10,505 nucleotides of DNA from an uncultured Lachnospiraceae bacterium (GCA_910586005.1 CAJUHG010000085.1:1-10505); one strand, 5' to 3'; shown: positions 1 to 7,716, numbered from the stretch's first letter. Notes: a model not told the origin generated them from the sequence alone. Numbers and translations are program-made.

Positions 1-5
1 TTCTT

Positions 6-401
6 CTATTTATACATTTCACGCCACTCTAAATCTCCTCTATCTAATGATTTAATTAGCAGTTCTGCTGTGGCAAGATTTGTTGCCAGTGGGATATTGT
101 GAATATCACATAAATGAACTACATTATTTACATCTGGTTCATGAGATTTTGGTGTTAATGGATCTCTCAAAAAAATCACCAAATCTATTTGATTGTGTTC
201 TATTTGAGCGCCAAGTTGCTGTGCACCCCCCAAGTGTCCAGCAAGATATTTGTGAATTGACAGATTTGTAACTTCTTCAATCAACCGTCCCGTGGTTCCT
301 GTTGCATATAAATCATTCTTACAAAGAATTCCTCGGTAGGCAATACAAAAATTTTGCATTAATTTTTTCTTTGAATCATGTGCAATCAATCCAATATTCA
401 T
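6..401 (-). CDS. mgsA: Methylglyoxal synthase family protein, catalytic Asp replaced
   Basis: Seen: 131 residues, ATG at 401, TAG at 6-8, with GGAGGG 7-8 nt upstream inside the end of rodA. The sequence has the MgsA fold signatures: IAHD near the N terminus (residues 6-9), the phosphate-binding ATGTTG loop (33-38), FLRDPLT (77-83), HEPD (87-90) and the C-terminal NIPLATNLATAE stretch. Known: MgsA converts dihydroxyacetone phosphate to methylglyoxal plus phosphate in the cytosol, a bypass of lower glycolysis. Odd: the usual SGPxGGDQQ segment, which holds the E. coli base Asp71, reads AGHLGGAQQ here (residues 54-62). The Asp is therefore Ala60 (codon GCA at 222-224), and the phosphate-loop Ser and Pro are also changed. 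The equivalents of Asp91, His98 and Asp101 (D80, H87, D90) remain. Family membership is clear; normal catalytic activity is doubtful. Its start is 1 bp from the rodA stop, so the two are probably co-translated. It lacks the N-terminal extension of the 152-residue E. coli enzyme. Confidence 0.93.
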   Translation of the reverse strand: MNIGLIAHDSKKKLMQNFCIAYRGILCKNDLYATGTTGRLIEEVTNLSIHKYLAGHLGGAQQLGAQIEHNQIDLVIFLRDPLTPKSHEPDVNNVVHLCDIHNIPLATNLATAELLIKSLDRGDLEWREMYK

Positions 402-402
402 T

Positions 403-1527
403 CTAAAAACCCTCCATTCTGTATTTTAGAGGCTGAAGCCCTACGTTCAATACAAGTCCTATTCCAATAAAGAGACTTACTAAAGATGTAAGCCCATAGC
501 TGACAAAGGGCAATGGTAAACCTGTATTTGGCATCATTCCAGTTACCACGCAAATATTTACAAAAGTTTGAAATCCTATCCAAATAGCAACTCCACCACA
601 AATTAATCTTCCAGATAAGTCTTTTGCTTTTCTCCCTATTAAAACACATTCTATAACAATTAGAAAAAGTAATATTAATATAATAGCACTTCCCACAAAT
701 CCCAATTCTTCTCCTGCTACTGCAAAAATAAAATCTGTCTGAGGCTCTGGAATAAAATTACCATTTTTTACAGAAAACACAGTATCATTATTTAGTCCTT
801 TTCCCCATAATTGTCCAGAACCGATTGCCATAATAGAATTTAGTTGTTGATATGCATTTTCAGCATATTTTTCTGGCTGTAACCATGCCATAATTCGCAG
901 CCACTGATAATCATCAAGAATTTTTTGATTCGGCTGTAAAATTAAATAAATAAACAGTGCTGCTGCTGGTATTAAAACTGCCAACACACCTAATATTATT
1001 TTATAACTTAATCCACTCAAAAACAAGAGTACAATAAAAATTACTGCCACAACAATACTAGTTGATAAGTCTGGTTGGTCTTCTATCATATACCAAGGAA
1101 TAAAAATCAATACACCTGCTGTTAAAATCATAGGCAGTGTATTAATTTTTTCATGATATTTTCCAAAAAACCATGAAAAAAATAAGATTAAAAGTACTTT
1201 AGACAATTCAGAAGGTTGAAAACGAAACCCAGCAATTTCTATCCAACGAACTGCTCCTCCTGCATCATCTCCAAATACATGAAATGTAATTAATGACAAC
1301 AGACCAATATTAAAAATATAAATCAACCAATTAAAACGTAAGATAAAGGAATAATCAATCACAGAAACCACTAACATTACAAATAGCCCTAATAACAATC
1401 CTAATACTTGTTTACTTTGGACAGATTTTTGAGCACTCCCAATTACATTGATTCCAATCATTGTTAGTGCAACCACATAAATAATCAAACGAAAATTGTA
1501 ATTTTTAATCTGATATTGTTTCAACAT
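403..1527 (-). CDS. rodA: SEDS peptidoglycan glycosyltransferase RodA
   Basis: Seen: 374 residues, ATG at 1527 with AGAGG 5 nt upstream, TAG at 403-405. About ten hydrophobic segments span the protein. SEDS landmarks are GGAVRWIEIAGFRFQPSE (90-107), QPDLSTS (151-157), FIPEPQTDFIFAVAGEELG (258-276) and GLPLPFVSYG (336-345). Known: RodA polymerises lipid II into glycan strands in the membrane and pairs with the class B PBP2. Asp265 in QTDFIF aligns with the essential extracellular-loop Asp of B. subtilis RodA, and Trp95 with its essential Trp. The SYGGSS signature common near the C terminus reads SYGLTS here. FtsW is the main alternative, but the mreBCD-mrdA neighbourhood and the short N-terminal tail favour RodA. 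It lies 93 bp behind minE, the largest gap downstream of mreB, so it may have its own start of transcription. Its start region nearly matches that of mreB. Confidence 0.95.
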   Translation of the reverse strand: MLKQYQIKNYNFRLIIYVVALTMIGINVIGSAQKSVQSKQVLGLLLGLFVMLVVSVIDYSFILRFNWLIYIFNIGLLSLITFHVFGDDAGGAVRWIEIAGFRFQPSELSKVLLILFFSWFFGKYHEKINTLPMILTAGVLIFIPWYMIEDQPDLSTSIVVAVIFIVLLFLSGLSYKIILGVLAVLIPAAALFIYLILQPNQKILDDYQWLRIMAWLQPEKYAENAYQQLNSIMAIGSGQLWGKGLNNDTVFSVKNGNFIPEPQTDFIFAVAGEELGFVGSAIILILLFLIVIECVLIGRKAKDLSGRLICGGVAIWIGFQTFVNICVVTGMMPNTGLPLPFVSYGLTSLVSLFIGIGLVLNVGLQPLKYRMEGF

Positions 1528-1567
1528 AATTTCCTCTATTCTGTGCGTTTTTTAGCATAAACAGGTA
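1524..1567 (-). repeat. 44-nt start-region block, rodA copy
   Basis: On the minus strand this block runs from about 40 nt upstream of the rodA ATG to the start codon, including the AGAGG ribosome binding site. It matches the block at 8731-8774 in front of mreB at 40 of 44 positions, with no gaps. All four differences are transitions (at 1537, 1547, 1553 and 1558). Similarity stops at the start codon, so this is a shared upstream element and not part of a gene duplication. It contains TGC-TAAAAA, which could act as an extended -10 promoter giving a very short leader. It could instead be a shared translational control site. Confidence 0.75.
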
Positions 1568-1571
1568 GTTA

Positions 1572-1596
1572 GTGAAAGAATTAATCTTTCTTTCAC
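1572..1596 (-). repeat. Perfect 9-bp inverted repeat between minE and rodA
   Basis: Arms GTGAAAGAA (1572-1580) and TTCTTTCAC (1588-1596) pair perfectly around a 7-nt loop. No T-run follows on either strand, so it is not a standard Rho-independent terminator. In the mRNA it would form a modest AT-rich stem just upstream of the rodA leader. It may act in processing or stability at the minE-rodA junction, or be an operator for a rodA promoter. The function is inference. Confidence 0.6.
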
Positions 1597-1620
1597 CTTT
1601 TCATTCCTTACTTGTAATTT

Positions 1621-1893
1621 TCAACTGCTACGTTTTATATCTTTGATAGGAATATTGGCATATAAAGCTGGAACATTCCCATTATTTCCCTCAGATTCTG
1701 TCTGTGTAATTTGAATATCCAAACCTTCTGCATCAATTTCCATATATTTTGAAATAACCTGAATAATATCATTCTTAATCTTTTCCATTACTTCCGGAGA
1801 ACAACCGGCTCGATCGGAAACCAGTAATAACTTTAATCTGTCTTTGGCTATATCCCCAGGGGTTTTCTTTCTAAATAAATCCATTAAGCCCAT
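1621..1893 (-). CDS. minE: Cell division topological specificity factor MinE
   Basis: Seen: 90 residues, ATG at 1893 with a strong AGGAGG 7-8 nt upstream, TGA at 1621-1623. The short amphipathic N terminus (MGLMDLFRKK) fits the membrane-targeting sequence. Residues 14-28 (DIAKDRLKLLLVSDR) are the anti-MinCD helix/strand that contacts MinD, and 33-80 form the topological-specificity and dimer domain. Known: MinE stimulates the MinD ATPase and drives it off the membrane, which limits MinCD inhibition to the poles. The length is near that of E. coli MinE (88). It starts 12 bp behind minD, with the ribosome binding site in that gap. The gene order minC-minD-minE is the classical one. Confidence 0.96.
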   Translation of the reverse strand: MGLMDLFRKKTPGDIAKDRLKLLLVSDRAGCSPEVMEKIKNDIIQVISKYMEIDAEGLDIQITQTESEGNNGNVPALYANIPIKDIKRSS

Positions 1894-1905
1894 ATTGGTT
1901 TCCTC

Positions 1906-2697
1906 CTAATTTTTTTTAAAAATTTCTTTCAGTTTTCCCCACACACTAGATTTTATTTCTAAATCTAAAAATGGTACTTCCTCTCCTAATATTCTATGAC
2001 AAATATTGGCAAATGCCTTTCCAGCAAGGCAGTCTGAGCCAACAAGTGGTTCTCCTTGATTTGTAGAAATTACAATCTGTTCATCATCTGGTACTGCACC
2101 AATTAAATCAATAGCTAGGATATCTGTAACATCATTGATATTCATCATATCTCCACGTTTTACCATATCCATACGAAGGCGATTTACAATTAATTCTGTT
2201 TGTTTTATTTCATTAGCTCCTAAAAGTCCAATAATACGATCTGCATCGCGAATGGCAGAAACCTCTGGTGTAGTAACTACTAATGCTCTGTCCGCACCCG
2301 CAATAGCATTTTTAAATCCCTGTTCAATTCCTGCAGGACAATCAAGTAGGATATAGTCAAACTCTTCTCTTAATTCATCAATCAGTTTAATCATTTGTTC
2401 TGGTGACACAGCAGATTTGTCTCTGGTTTGTGCAGAAGGAAGCAAAGAAAGATTTGGATAACGCTTATCTTTAATCAATGCCTGTTTCATACGACAATTT
2501 CCTTCTACTACATCAACCAAATTATATACAATACGATTTTCAAGTCCCATTACCACATCTAAATTTCGAAGTCCAATATCAGTATCAATCAAAACAACTT
2601 TTTTGTCTAATTGTGCTAGACCTGTTCCTACATTTGCTGTGGTAGTTGTTTTTCCAACTCCGCCTTTTCCTGATGTTATAACAATTACTTCACTCAT
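1906..2697 (-). CDS. minD: Septum site-determining ATPase MinD
   Basis: Seen: 263 residues, ATG at 2697 with AGGAGG 9 nt upstream, TAG at 1906-1908. The deviant Walker A motif SGKGGVGKT covers 9-17, with signature Lys11 and Lys16. The switch I region DTDIGLRNLD is at 38-47, and Walker B YILLDCPAG is at 115-123. A C-terminal amphipathic helix (about 250-263, SSVWGKLKEIFKKN) is the membrane anchor. Known: ATP-bound MinD dimerises on the membrane and recruits MinC to block FtsZ rings; MinE triggers hydrolysis. Every key motif is intact and the length is typical. It sits between minC (20-bp gap) and minE (12-bp gap), consistent with stoichiometric co-expression. Confidence 0.98.
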   Translation of the reverse strand: MSEVIVITSGKGGVGKTTTTANVGTGLAQLDKKVVLIDTDIGLRNLDVVMGLENRIVYNLVDVVEGNCRMKQALIKDKRYPNLSLLPSAQTRDKSAVSPEQMIKLIDELREEFDYILLDCPAGIEQGFKNAIAGADRALVVTTPEVSAIRDADRIIGLLGANEIKQTELIVNRLRMDMVKRGDMMNINDVTDILAIDLIGAVPDDEQIVISTNQGEPLVGSDCLAGKAFANICHRILGEEVPFLDLEIKSSVWGKLKEIFKKN

Positions 2698-2717
2698 CTA
2701 CTATATCCTCCTGCTTT

Positions 2718-3401
2718 TTAAATATTATTTAAAAGACCCTTTGTGATTGGTTCAATGTAAATATTTCCATCCTTTACAATTGCCATCTGAGGTTCAACTA
2801 CAACTTGCTGTTTCCTTCCACGCCATTTCACATGTGTTACTTTATCTGCACTTCTTCCAATGACATCTCCAATCTTTATCTGAATAGGGTCCATTTCCAA
2901 AGCAGCTACAAACGCCTGTTCATTTCCATTTGCCCCCGCATAGGCGTTTCCTTTCAATGCCCCTAACACCACGATATTTCCTTTGGATACTACTTTTGCT
3001 CCTGGATTGATATCACCTAAGACAATAATACTAGCTTCACAATCCAATACTTGTCCAGAACGAAGTGTACCTTTGTAAAATTCTCCAGTTTTTCCTAATT
3101 GTTCCTCTTCGAAACGTTCTATTTTCTGTCGAATTAATTCTTCTTTCAAAGAATCATTATCTAAAATACAAATAATATTTACTGTTGTATGCTCCATAAT
3201 GGTATCTACAATCCGAAATTCTTGTTCTTGTGTTAATTCTCTACCCTCAAAAGAAATCGCCATCTTAGCATCCTTAAAAAAACCTTCGGATTCTTTAAAT
3301 TGTTTTAAAATGTATTCTAGTAACTCTTCAAAATCCATTTCGCCATCTAATATGAGATTAATCCCATATTTATTGCTTTTTAATACCACTGGATTTGACA
3401 C
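2718..3401 (-). CDS. minC: Septum site-determining protein MinC
   Basis: Seen: 227 residues. The start is GTG at 3399-3401, chosen because GGAGGG (3408-3413) lies 6 nt upstream. An ATG two bases further upstream (3401-3403) is out of frame and stops after seven codons. Residues 1-100 resemble the MinC N domain that inhibits FtsZ polymerisation. Residues 108-222 form the C-terminal beta-helix with the glycine-rich repeat signature (LRSGQ at 113-117, LGDINPGA at 128-135, GNIVVLGALKGNAYAG at 141-156), which dimerises and binds MinD. Known: MinC is the FtsZ antagonist of the Min system. It starts 17 bp after the mrdA stop and is 20 bp from minD. Confidence 0.95.
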   Translation of the reverse strand: MSNPVVLKSNKYGINLILDGEMDFEELLEYILKQFKESEGFFKDAKMAISFEGRELTQEQEFRIVDTIMEHTTVNIICILDNDSLKEELIRQKIERFEEEQLGKTGEFYKGTLRSGQVLDCEASIIVLGDINPGAKVVSKGNIVVLGALKGNAYAGANGNEQAFVAALEMDPIQIKIGDVIGRSADKVTHVKWRGRKQQVVVEPQMAIVKDGNIYIEPITKGLLNNI

Positions 3402-3407
3402 ATTTAT

Positions 3408-3413
3408 CCCTCC
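3408..3413 (-). promoter_or_regulatory. Ribosome binding site that fixes the GTG start of minC
   Basis: GGAGGG on the minus strand, 6 nt before the GTG at 3401. It lies between the mrdA stop codon (3419-3421) and minC, so ribosomes ending mrdA could reload here. An overlapping out-of-frame ATG at 3403 is only 4 nt away and encodes a seven-codon dead end. Some initiations might be lost to it. Confidence 0.8.
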
Positions 3414-3418
3414 AAACT

Positions 3419-6322
3419 TTAATCTGTAAATCCATTTGCAGAACTTTCAATTTCTTCTGCTTTTCCATTTAATAAAGTATCTTTTTCTGCTAATTTAAAG
3501 TAATACTTCAAAATATTGCTGGATACTTCTGCTGCATTAGAAGAGGTATACCCATAAGCAATACGCGTAGCAATGGCTATTTCTGGATTTTCAAAGGGTG
3601 CATACCCAATAAAAAGTGCATGATTTGCCCTGGTAGGTATCTGTTGTGCAGTACCCGTTTTCCCTGCAATTGCAATTGGGAAATCTTTAAAAGGTTTATA
3701 GTGTTCTGCTGCCATTCTCATCCCATTGTGAATTGCATCCCAAGAAGGTGTAGAGACTTCTGAAATTTTTCTTATAATTTCTGGTTTAAATTCTTTTATC
3801 AATGTTTTATCTGCAGTAGTCTCCTTATCAAGAAGTGTCAGTTTATAAATATCTCCACTACTTGCCACTGCAGTAATATATCTAGCAAGCTGTGTAGTTG
3901 TGAAGTTATGATTACTTTGTCCAATAGAAGAGGTAATGGGATATTCATCTGCAATTTGCGGTTCATTCTCTGGTATTTCAATTCCAGTTTTTTCATTTAA
4001 TCCAAACAATGTTGCATATTTTTGTATTGCTGTAATTCCTTTATTTTCATTATAAGTCTCGCCCACAGAACTTAAACGATAACCAAGTTCATAAAAAAAG
4101 TAATTACAAGAGTCTCGAATTGCTTCTGAAATAGCAATGGAACCATGCGTACTGCCTGTGGGATAAATCCAACAATTTGGAGATGGTGTGATTTTTTCAA
4201 ATTTTCCCTCTGTAAGAACTTTATCTCCTATCCCAATTACGCCTTCTGTAAGTGCAGCAGCCGCAGTAATTGGTTTAAATGTAGAACCAGGAGCTGTTCT
4301 TTGCTGTGTAGCATTGTTATACTGTGGGATGGACAAATCTTGTTGAAGACTTGCAAAATATTCTGAATCAACCGTATTGGCCAATCGATTGGTATCATAT
4401 CCTGGATAAGTTACACAAGCAAGTAATTCTCCTGTTTTTACATCTACCATAACGCAACTTGCTGTACAGGGGTCTAATGCTAATTGTGCTGGAGTGATTT
4501 CTAGATTTTTTATTTTATTGCGCATAAAAGTAAAACTACTAATGCTTCCATTCTGAAGAGCCTCTAAATCCTCATCATTTTCCTGTAATACTCCCTGTTC
4601 AAAAAGCAGAAGGCAGATTTGTGTACCAGAAACAATATCTTGATTAATCATGTATTTATAAATTTTTTTATTAAATTCTTGATCTGTTGTCAACTTATTT
4701 GTAATATAAGTGACAAGTGAATCATATATTTCTGTAGAATCTGAATATTTAGATTCTGTATCAAATTTTGTAATATCAATCCAATCTAGAGCAATTGCCC
4801 GACGAAGATATTCACACAAACTAATCGTATCACTTTTCCAAGCTTTGTAAATTTCATCCTCTGTATCTACTGCATCTGATAAGAAAACTTCATTTTTCTC
4901 TAACATGGAAAGAATATAACTCATATACATTTGTTGTTCTTTTTCTAATTCTTCATAAGGAATTGGAGTAGGTGAAGTAAATTGCTGTCTTAATCCCTCC
5001 ATAACTGCATTCTGTTTATTCAAAAAAGCATTGTATACCTGCTGTTCTACCTCCTTGGCATCTTCTTCTTTTAAATGATCTATATCAATAATATTATTAT
5101 TAATTAATGCAAAATAAACATCATCAATAGGAATTTTAATGTCTGACGCAGTTCCAGAACTAGTATCATATTCTTTAATATTTTCTGTATTGGCATAAAT
5201 AATACCAGCAAGTTCTTGCTCTAACATACTATAAACAGCTTTTTGCAAATCTGCATCAATAGAAAGATAAATATCATTTCCAGAAGAAGCTTCTACTTTA
5301 TCAATGATTTCTGTAACTCTTCCTAGACTATCCACATAAAATTTTTCTGTTCCCTTTGTACCTTGTAGTTCTTGATCCATTACTTGTTCAATACCAGATT
5401 TTCCAATTACATCATTCAATGTATAAGAATCATCTTCCTTGGATAATTCATCATATTCTGTCTTTGAAATCTTACCTGTATACCCAATAATATGAGCAAA
5501 ATATTCACTATCCACATATTTCCTAATACTATCTTCTGTAATGTCAATTCCCTGTAAAATCTCAGAATTTTCCTTAATCACTGCTACTGTTTCATCACTA
5601 ACATTTTGAGCTATGGTAGTCAAAACATATTTTTGATAACTATTTTGTGAAATAGCATAACGCAGAATCATAATTTTATAAGCTTCTTCTTCTGTATAGT
5701 AATCACGATCTTCTTCTACTTTTTCTTTGTCATCTCTACCTTCCACATATATAGCAAATTTATTTTGCAAATATTCCATTACTTGTGTAGGAGTTGCGGC
5801 CCCCTCATTATATCCTAATTTCTTATTATATTTTAATTCATCAATCTTTTTATGACCATAAATATCTGCAAGAAAACGTTTCAGTGCCTTCCCCGAAACG
5901 TTAAAATCATACATTCCTTTATTTACTTTTTGAATTCCAAAATTATTTGTAATAGTATCTCCCTTACTCTCAATCATATGGATTACTGTATTTAATTCTT
6001 TGTTCATCAGCTTATTTTTTTGCCTTGTACTATCATATACCCCATTATCCTCTATGGTAACAGAATAAGAAAGTTCGTTATAGGCTAAAAGTTTGCCTTC
6101 CCTATCAAAGATACTACCACGTGTTCCAGATGTAATACGCTCCTTTTGGATACGAAGTGTATAATTGTCTAGATATTCTTTTCCATTGATAATTTGAAGT
6201 AAAAAGATACGATGTATTAGTACCGAAAATAAAATAATGATTACCAAACTGAGTACAAATAATCTAGAATTTATCATTTTTTTTCCTGCTTTTTTTAAAA
6301 ACTCAAACAAATTTACTTGCAC
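3419..6322 (-). CDS. mrdA: Elongation-specific class B penicillin-binding protein 2
   Basis: Seen: up to 967 residues, TAA at 3419-3421. An N-terminal membrane anchor (about 20-45) is followed by the class B dimerisation region, with GTRGSIFDREGKLLA (66-80) and GKSGIEQVMDQEL (307-319). The transpeptidase domain has STFK (680-683, nucleophile Ser680), SCN (738-740) and KTGT (888-891). Known: PBP2 cross-links new glycan in lateral wall synthesis with RodA, on the outer face of the membrane. Odd: a mostly acidic, helical insertion of about 244 residues (roughly 372-615) splits the start of the transpeptidase domain, and the protein is far longer than the usual 600-700 residues. Start choice: GTG at 6322 overlaps mreD by 20 bp, but its AAGGAG runs into the start codon. 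TTG at 6310 (11 nt from that site) or ATG at 6277 (AGGA, 6 nt) are alternatives that leave the domains unchanged. Confidence 0.94.
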   Translation of the reverse strand: MQVNLFEFLKKAGKKMINSRLFVLSLVIIILFSVLIHRIFLLQIINGKEYLDNYTLRIQKERITSGTRGSIFDREGKLLAYNELSYSVTIEDNGVYDSTRQKNKLMNKELNTVIHMIESKGDTITNNFGIQKVNKGMYDFNVSGKALKRFLADIYGHKKIDELKYNKKLGYNEGAATPTQVMEYLQNKFAIYVEGRDDKEKVEEDRDYYTEEEAYKIMILRYAISQNSYQKYVLTTIAQNVSDETVAVIKENSEILQGIDITEDSIRKYVDSEYFAHIIGYTGKISKTEYDELSKEDDSYTLNDVIGKSGIEQVMDQELQGTKGTEKFYVDSLGRVTEIIDKVEASSGNDIYLSIDADLQKAVYSMLEQELAGIIYANTENIKEYDTSSGTASDIKIPIDDVYFALINNNIIDIDHLKEEDAKEVEQQVYNAFLNKQNAVMEGLRQQFTSPTPIPYEELEKEQQMYMSYILSMLEKNEVFLSDAVDTEDEIYKAWKSDTISLCEYLRRAIALDWIDITKFDTESKYSDSTEIYDSLVTYITNKLTTDQEFNKKIYKYMINQDIVSGTQICLLLFEQGVLQENDEDLEALQNGSISSFTFMRNKIKNLEITPAQLALDPCTASCVMVDVKTGELLACVTYPGYDTNRLANTVDSEYFASLQQDLSIPQYNNATQQRTAPGSTFKPITAAAALTEGVIGIGDKVLTEGKFEKITPSPNCWIYPTGSTHGSIAISEAIRDSCNYFFYELGYRLSSVGETYNENKGITAIQKYATLFGLNEKTGIEIPENEPQIADEYPITSSIGQSNHNFTTTQLARYITAVASSGDIYKLTLLDKETTADKTLIKEFKPEIIRKISEVSTPSWDAIHNGMRMAAEHYKPFKDFPIAIAGKTGTAQQIPTRANHALFIGYAPFENPEIAIATRIAYGYTSSNAAEVSSNILKYYFKLAEKDTLLNGKAEEIESSANGFTD

Positions 6323-6827
6323 TCCTTTTCTCGATAATTTCTAGTCTTTGATTTATTTTTAAAATAATAAAATAAAGAACAATTGTCACCAAAATGGTAT
6401 ATACAAGCTCTGGCAGCATAATATGCAATAAATAATAGGTAAACCTAAATTTTCCACGAAAGAAAAAAAGAAAGATGTAAACTAGTATGTTATAAGAAAA
6501 ATCACTTGTTGCAATTAAAATTAATGGAAGTTTAATGTCATCTGGAAAAAATCTTTTACGGAAAAATCCATTGATATAACCAATATAAGCATATATCAAT
6601 GCATAAAATCCAATGACACTACCAAAAAAAATATCTAACAACAGACCACTGAAAAATCCAATCCACATCCCTTCTTTTCTACCTCTCATAAATCCAAAAG
6701 AAGAAGTTGTAACTATTAGAAGATTCGGCGAAATAGACGCAAAAGATAACACTTGAAACAATGTACTTTGTAACAAAAAACATACAGTAACAATTACAAA
6801 TACAGCAATCTTACGTCTCACTTTCAT
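6303..6827 (-). CDS. mreD: Rod shape-determining membrane protein MreD
   Basis: Seen: 174 residues, ATG at 6827 with AAGGAG 7 nt upstream, TGA at 6303-6305. It is very hydrophobic, with five or six likely transmembrane segments. It carries the MreD pattern of FMRGRKEGMWIGFFSGLLLD (46-65) followed by G-FYALIYAYIGYINGFFRKR (about 73-92). Known: MreD is an integral membrane part of the elongasome that works with MreC and the PBP2-RodA pair. Sequence conservation in this family is low, so position between mreC (13-bp gap) and mrdA (overlapping start) carries much of the weight. The overlap suggests translational coupling to mrdA. Confidence 0.93.
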   Translation of the reverse strand: MKVRRKIAVFVIVTVCFLLQSTLFQVLSFASISPNLLIVTTSSFGFMRGRKEGMWIGFFSGLLLDIFFGSVIGFYALIYAYIGYINGFFRKRFFPDDIKLPLILIATSDFSYNILVYIFLFFFRGKFRFTYYLLHIMLPELVYTILVTIVLYFIILKINQRLEIIEKRSASKFV

Positions 6828-6840
6828 TTCTGTACTCCTT

Positions 6841-7701
6841 TTATTCTTCTAAAATAGTTTTTTTATCTAAGATTACTAACACTTCATATAAATGTCTAAA
6901 ATCTACTGCTGGAGTGATAGTTCCTGAATAAGTTAGATTATTAGAATCACGCTCAATGGTACTAACATAACCAATTAATATACCCTCTAGGTATTTATCA
7001 CTGATATGAGACGTTACCATTTGTTCCCCTATATCTATCGCTTTATCATCACATTTTAAATCTGAAAACTCAATCACTTGTTTTTCATTCATAGTAGCAA
7101 GATTTCCATTGACAATACAACGGTCTGCTGTAGACAAGGTCATACCGCTTACATTGCTAGCATCATCAATAATAGAACGTACCTTAGCATAATTGGGACC
7201 TGTATCAATCACAATGCCAACTAAACCACTTCCAGCAATTACATTCATATCCTTTTCAATCCCATCTTTTGTTCCCTTATCAATTAAAAAGGTATTGAAC
7301 CAATTTCCTCCATCACTTCCTATTACTCTTGCTGCTATTTTTTCATAACTAGGATATTTTTTATCCAGATTCATCAACTCACGTAGGTCATCCAGCTCAT
7401 ATTGTTCTAGTTTTATTGTATTCAGCTCCTGTGTGAGCTTGTCTACTTCTGCTTGTAATTCTTTATTCTCTTGCATAACATTTCGCAAGGCTTTCAAATC
7501 ATCAACTCCAGAAATAAACCAATTTCCAATAAAATTAATTCCTTTTTGCATAGGTACAAATACATAGCCTGCAACTGTATTCAGTGGTCCACCAGATAAA
7601 TTCAATGTAAAACTTACAAACATCACAATTACACAGAAGCCAGTTAATATTAGAAGTGTATATTTAGTTGGGATAGAACGCTTTGACGATTTACGTTTCA
7701 T
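6841..7701 (-). CDS. mreC: Rod shape-determining protein MreC
   Basis: Seen: 286 residues from ATG at 7701, TAA at 6841-6843. The frame stays open up to 7776, but the start at 7701 has AAAGGTG (7710-7716) 8 nt upstream and gives the expected basic N terminus (MKRKSSKR). The longer form would overlap mreB by 62 bp. A single transmembrane helix (about 14-35) leads into a coiled coil (about 66-112, rich in Leu, Glu and Lys). The extracellular beta-barrel domain follows, with ARVIGSDGGNWFNTFLIDKG (124-143) and the GLVGIV motif (159-164). Known: MreC dimerises outside the membrane and activates PBP2-RodA. It starts 13 bp after the mreB stop, and its ribosome binding site overlaps that stop codon. 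Confidence 0.95.
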   Translation of the reverse strand: MKRKSSKRSIPTKYTLLILTGFCVIVMFVSFTLNLSGGPLNTVAGYVFVPMQKGINFIGNWFISGVDDLKALRNVMQENKELQAEVDKLTQELNTIKLEQYELDDLRELMNLDKKYPSYEKIAARVIGSDGGNWFNTFLIDKGTKDGIEKDMNVIAGSGLVGIVIDTGPNYAKVRSIIDDASNVSGMTLSTADRCIVNGNLATMNEKQVIEFSDLKCDDKAIDIGEQMVTSHISDKYLEGILIGYVSTIERDSNNLTYSGTITPAVDFRHLYEVLVILDKKTILEE

Positions 7702-7709
7702 AAATAAAT

Positions 7710-7716
7710 CACCTTT
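7710..7716 (-). promoter_or_regulatory. Ribosome binding site that fixes the mreC start
   Basis: AAAGGTG on the minus strand, 8 nt before the ATG at 7701, overlapping the mreB TAA (7715-7717). It supports the shorter mreC reading over the in-frame ATG at 7776 inside mreB, and implies coupling of mreC translation to the end of mreB. Confidence 0.7.

Noticed and set aside
80..271. Plus-strand open frames antisense to mgsA, and similar ones at 2135-2356, 3199-3429, 4145-4366, 8172-8387 and 9228-9455
   Set aside because: Each lies opposite a well-conserved minus-strand gene, lacks a ribosome binding site and has no family resemblance.
398..649. Second minus-strand frame inside rodA, and a similar one at 9383-9583 over radC
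   Set aside because: These are out-of-frame shadows of clearly conserved genes with no independent signals.
1572..1596. Rho-independent terminator between minE and rodA
   Set aside because: The stem is AT-rich and no T-run follows it on the minus strand, so it is listed only as an inverted repeat.
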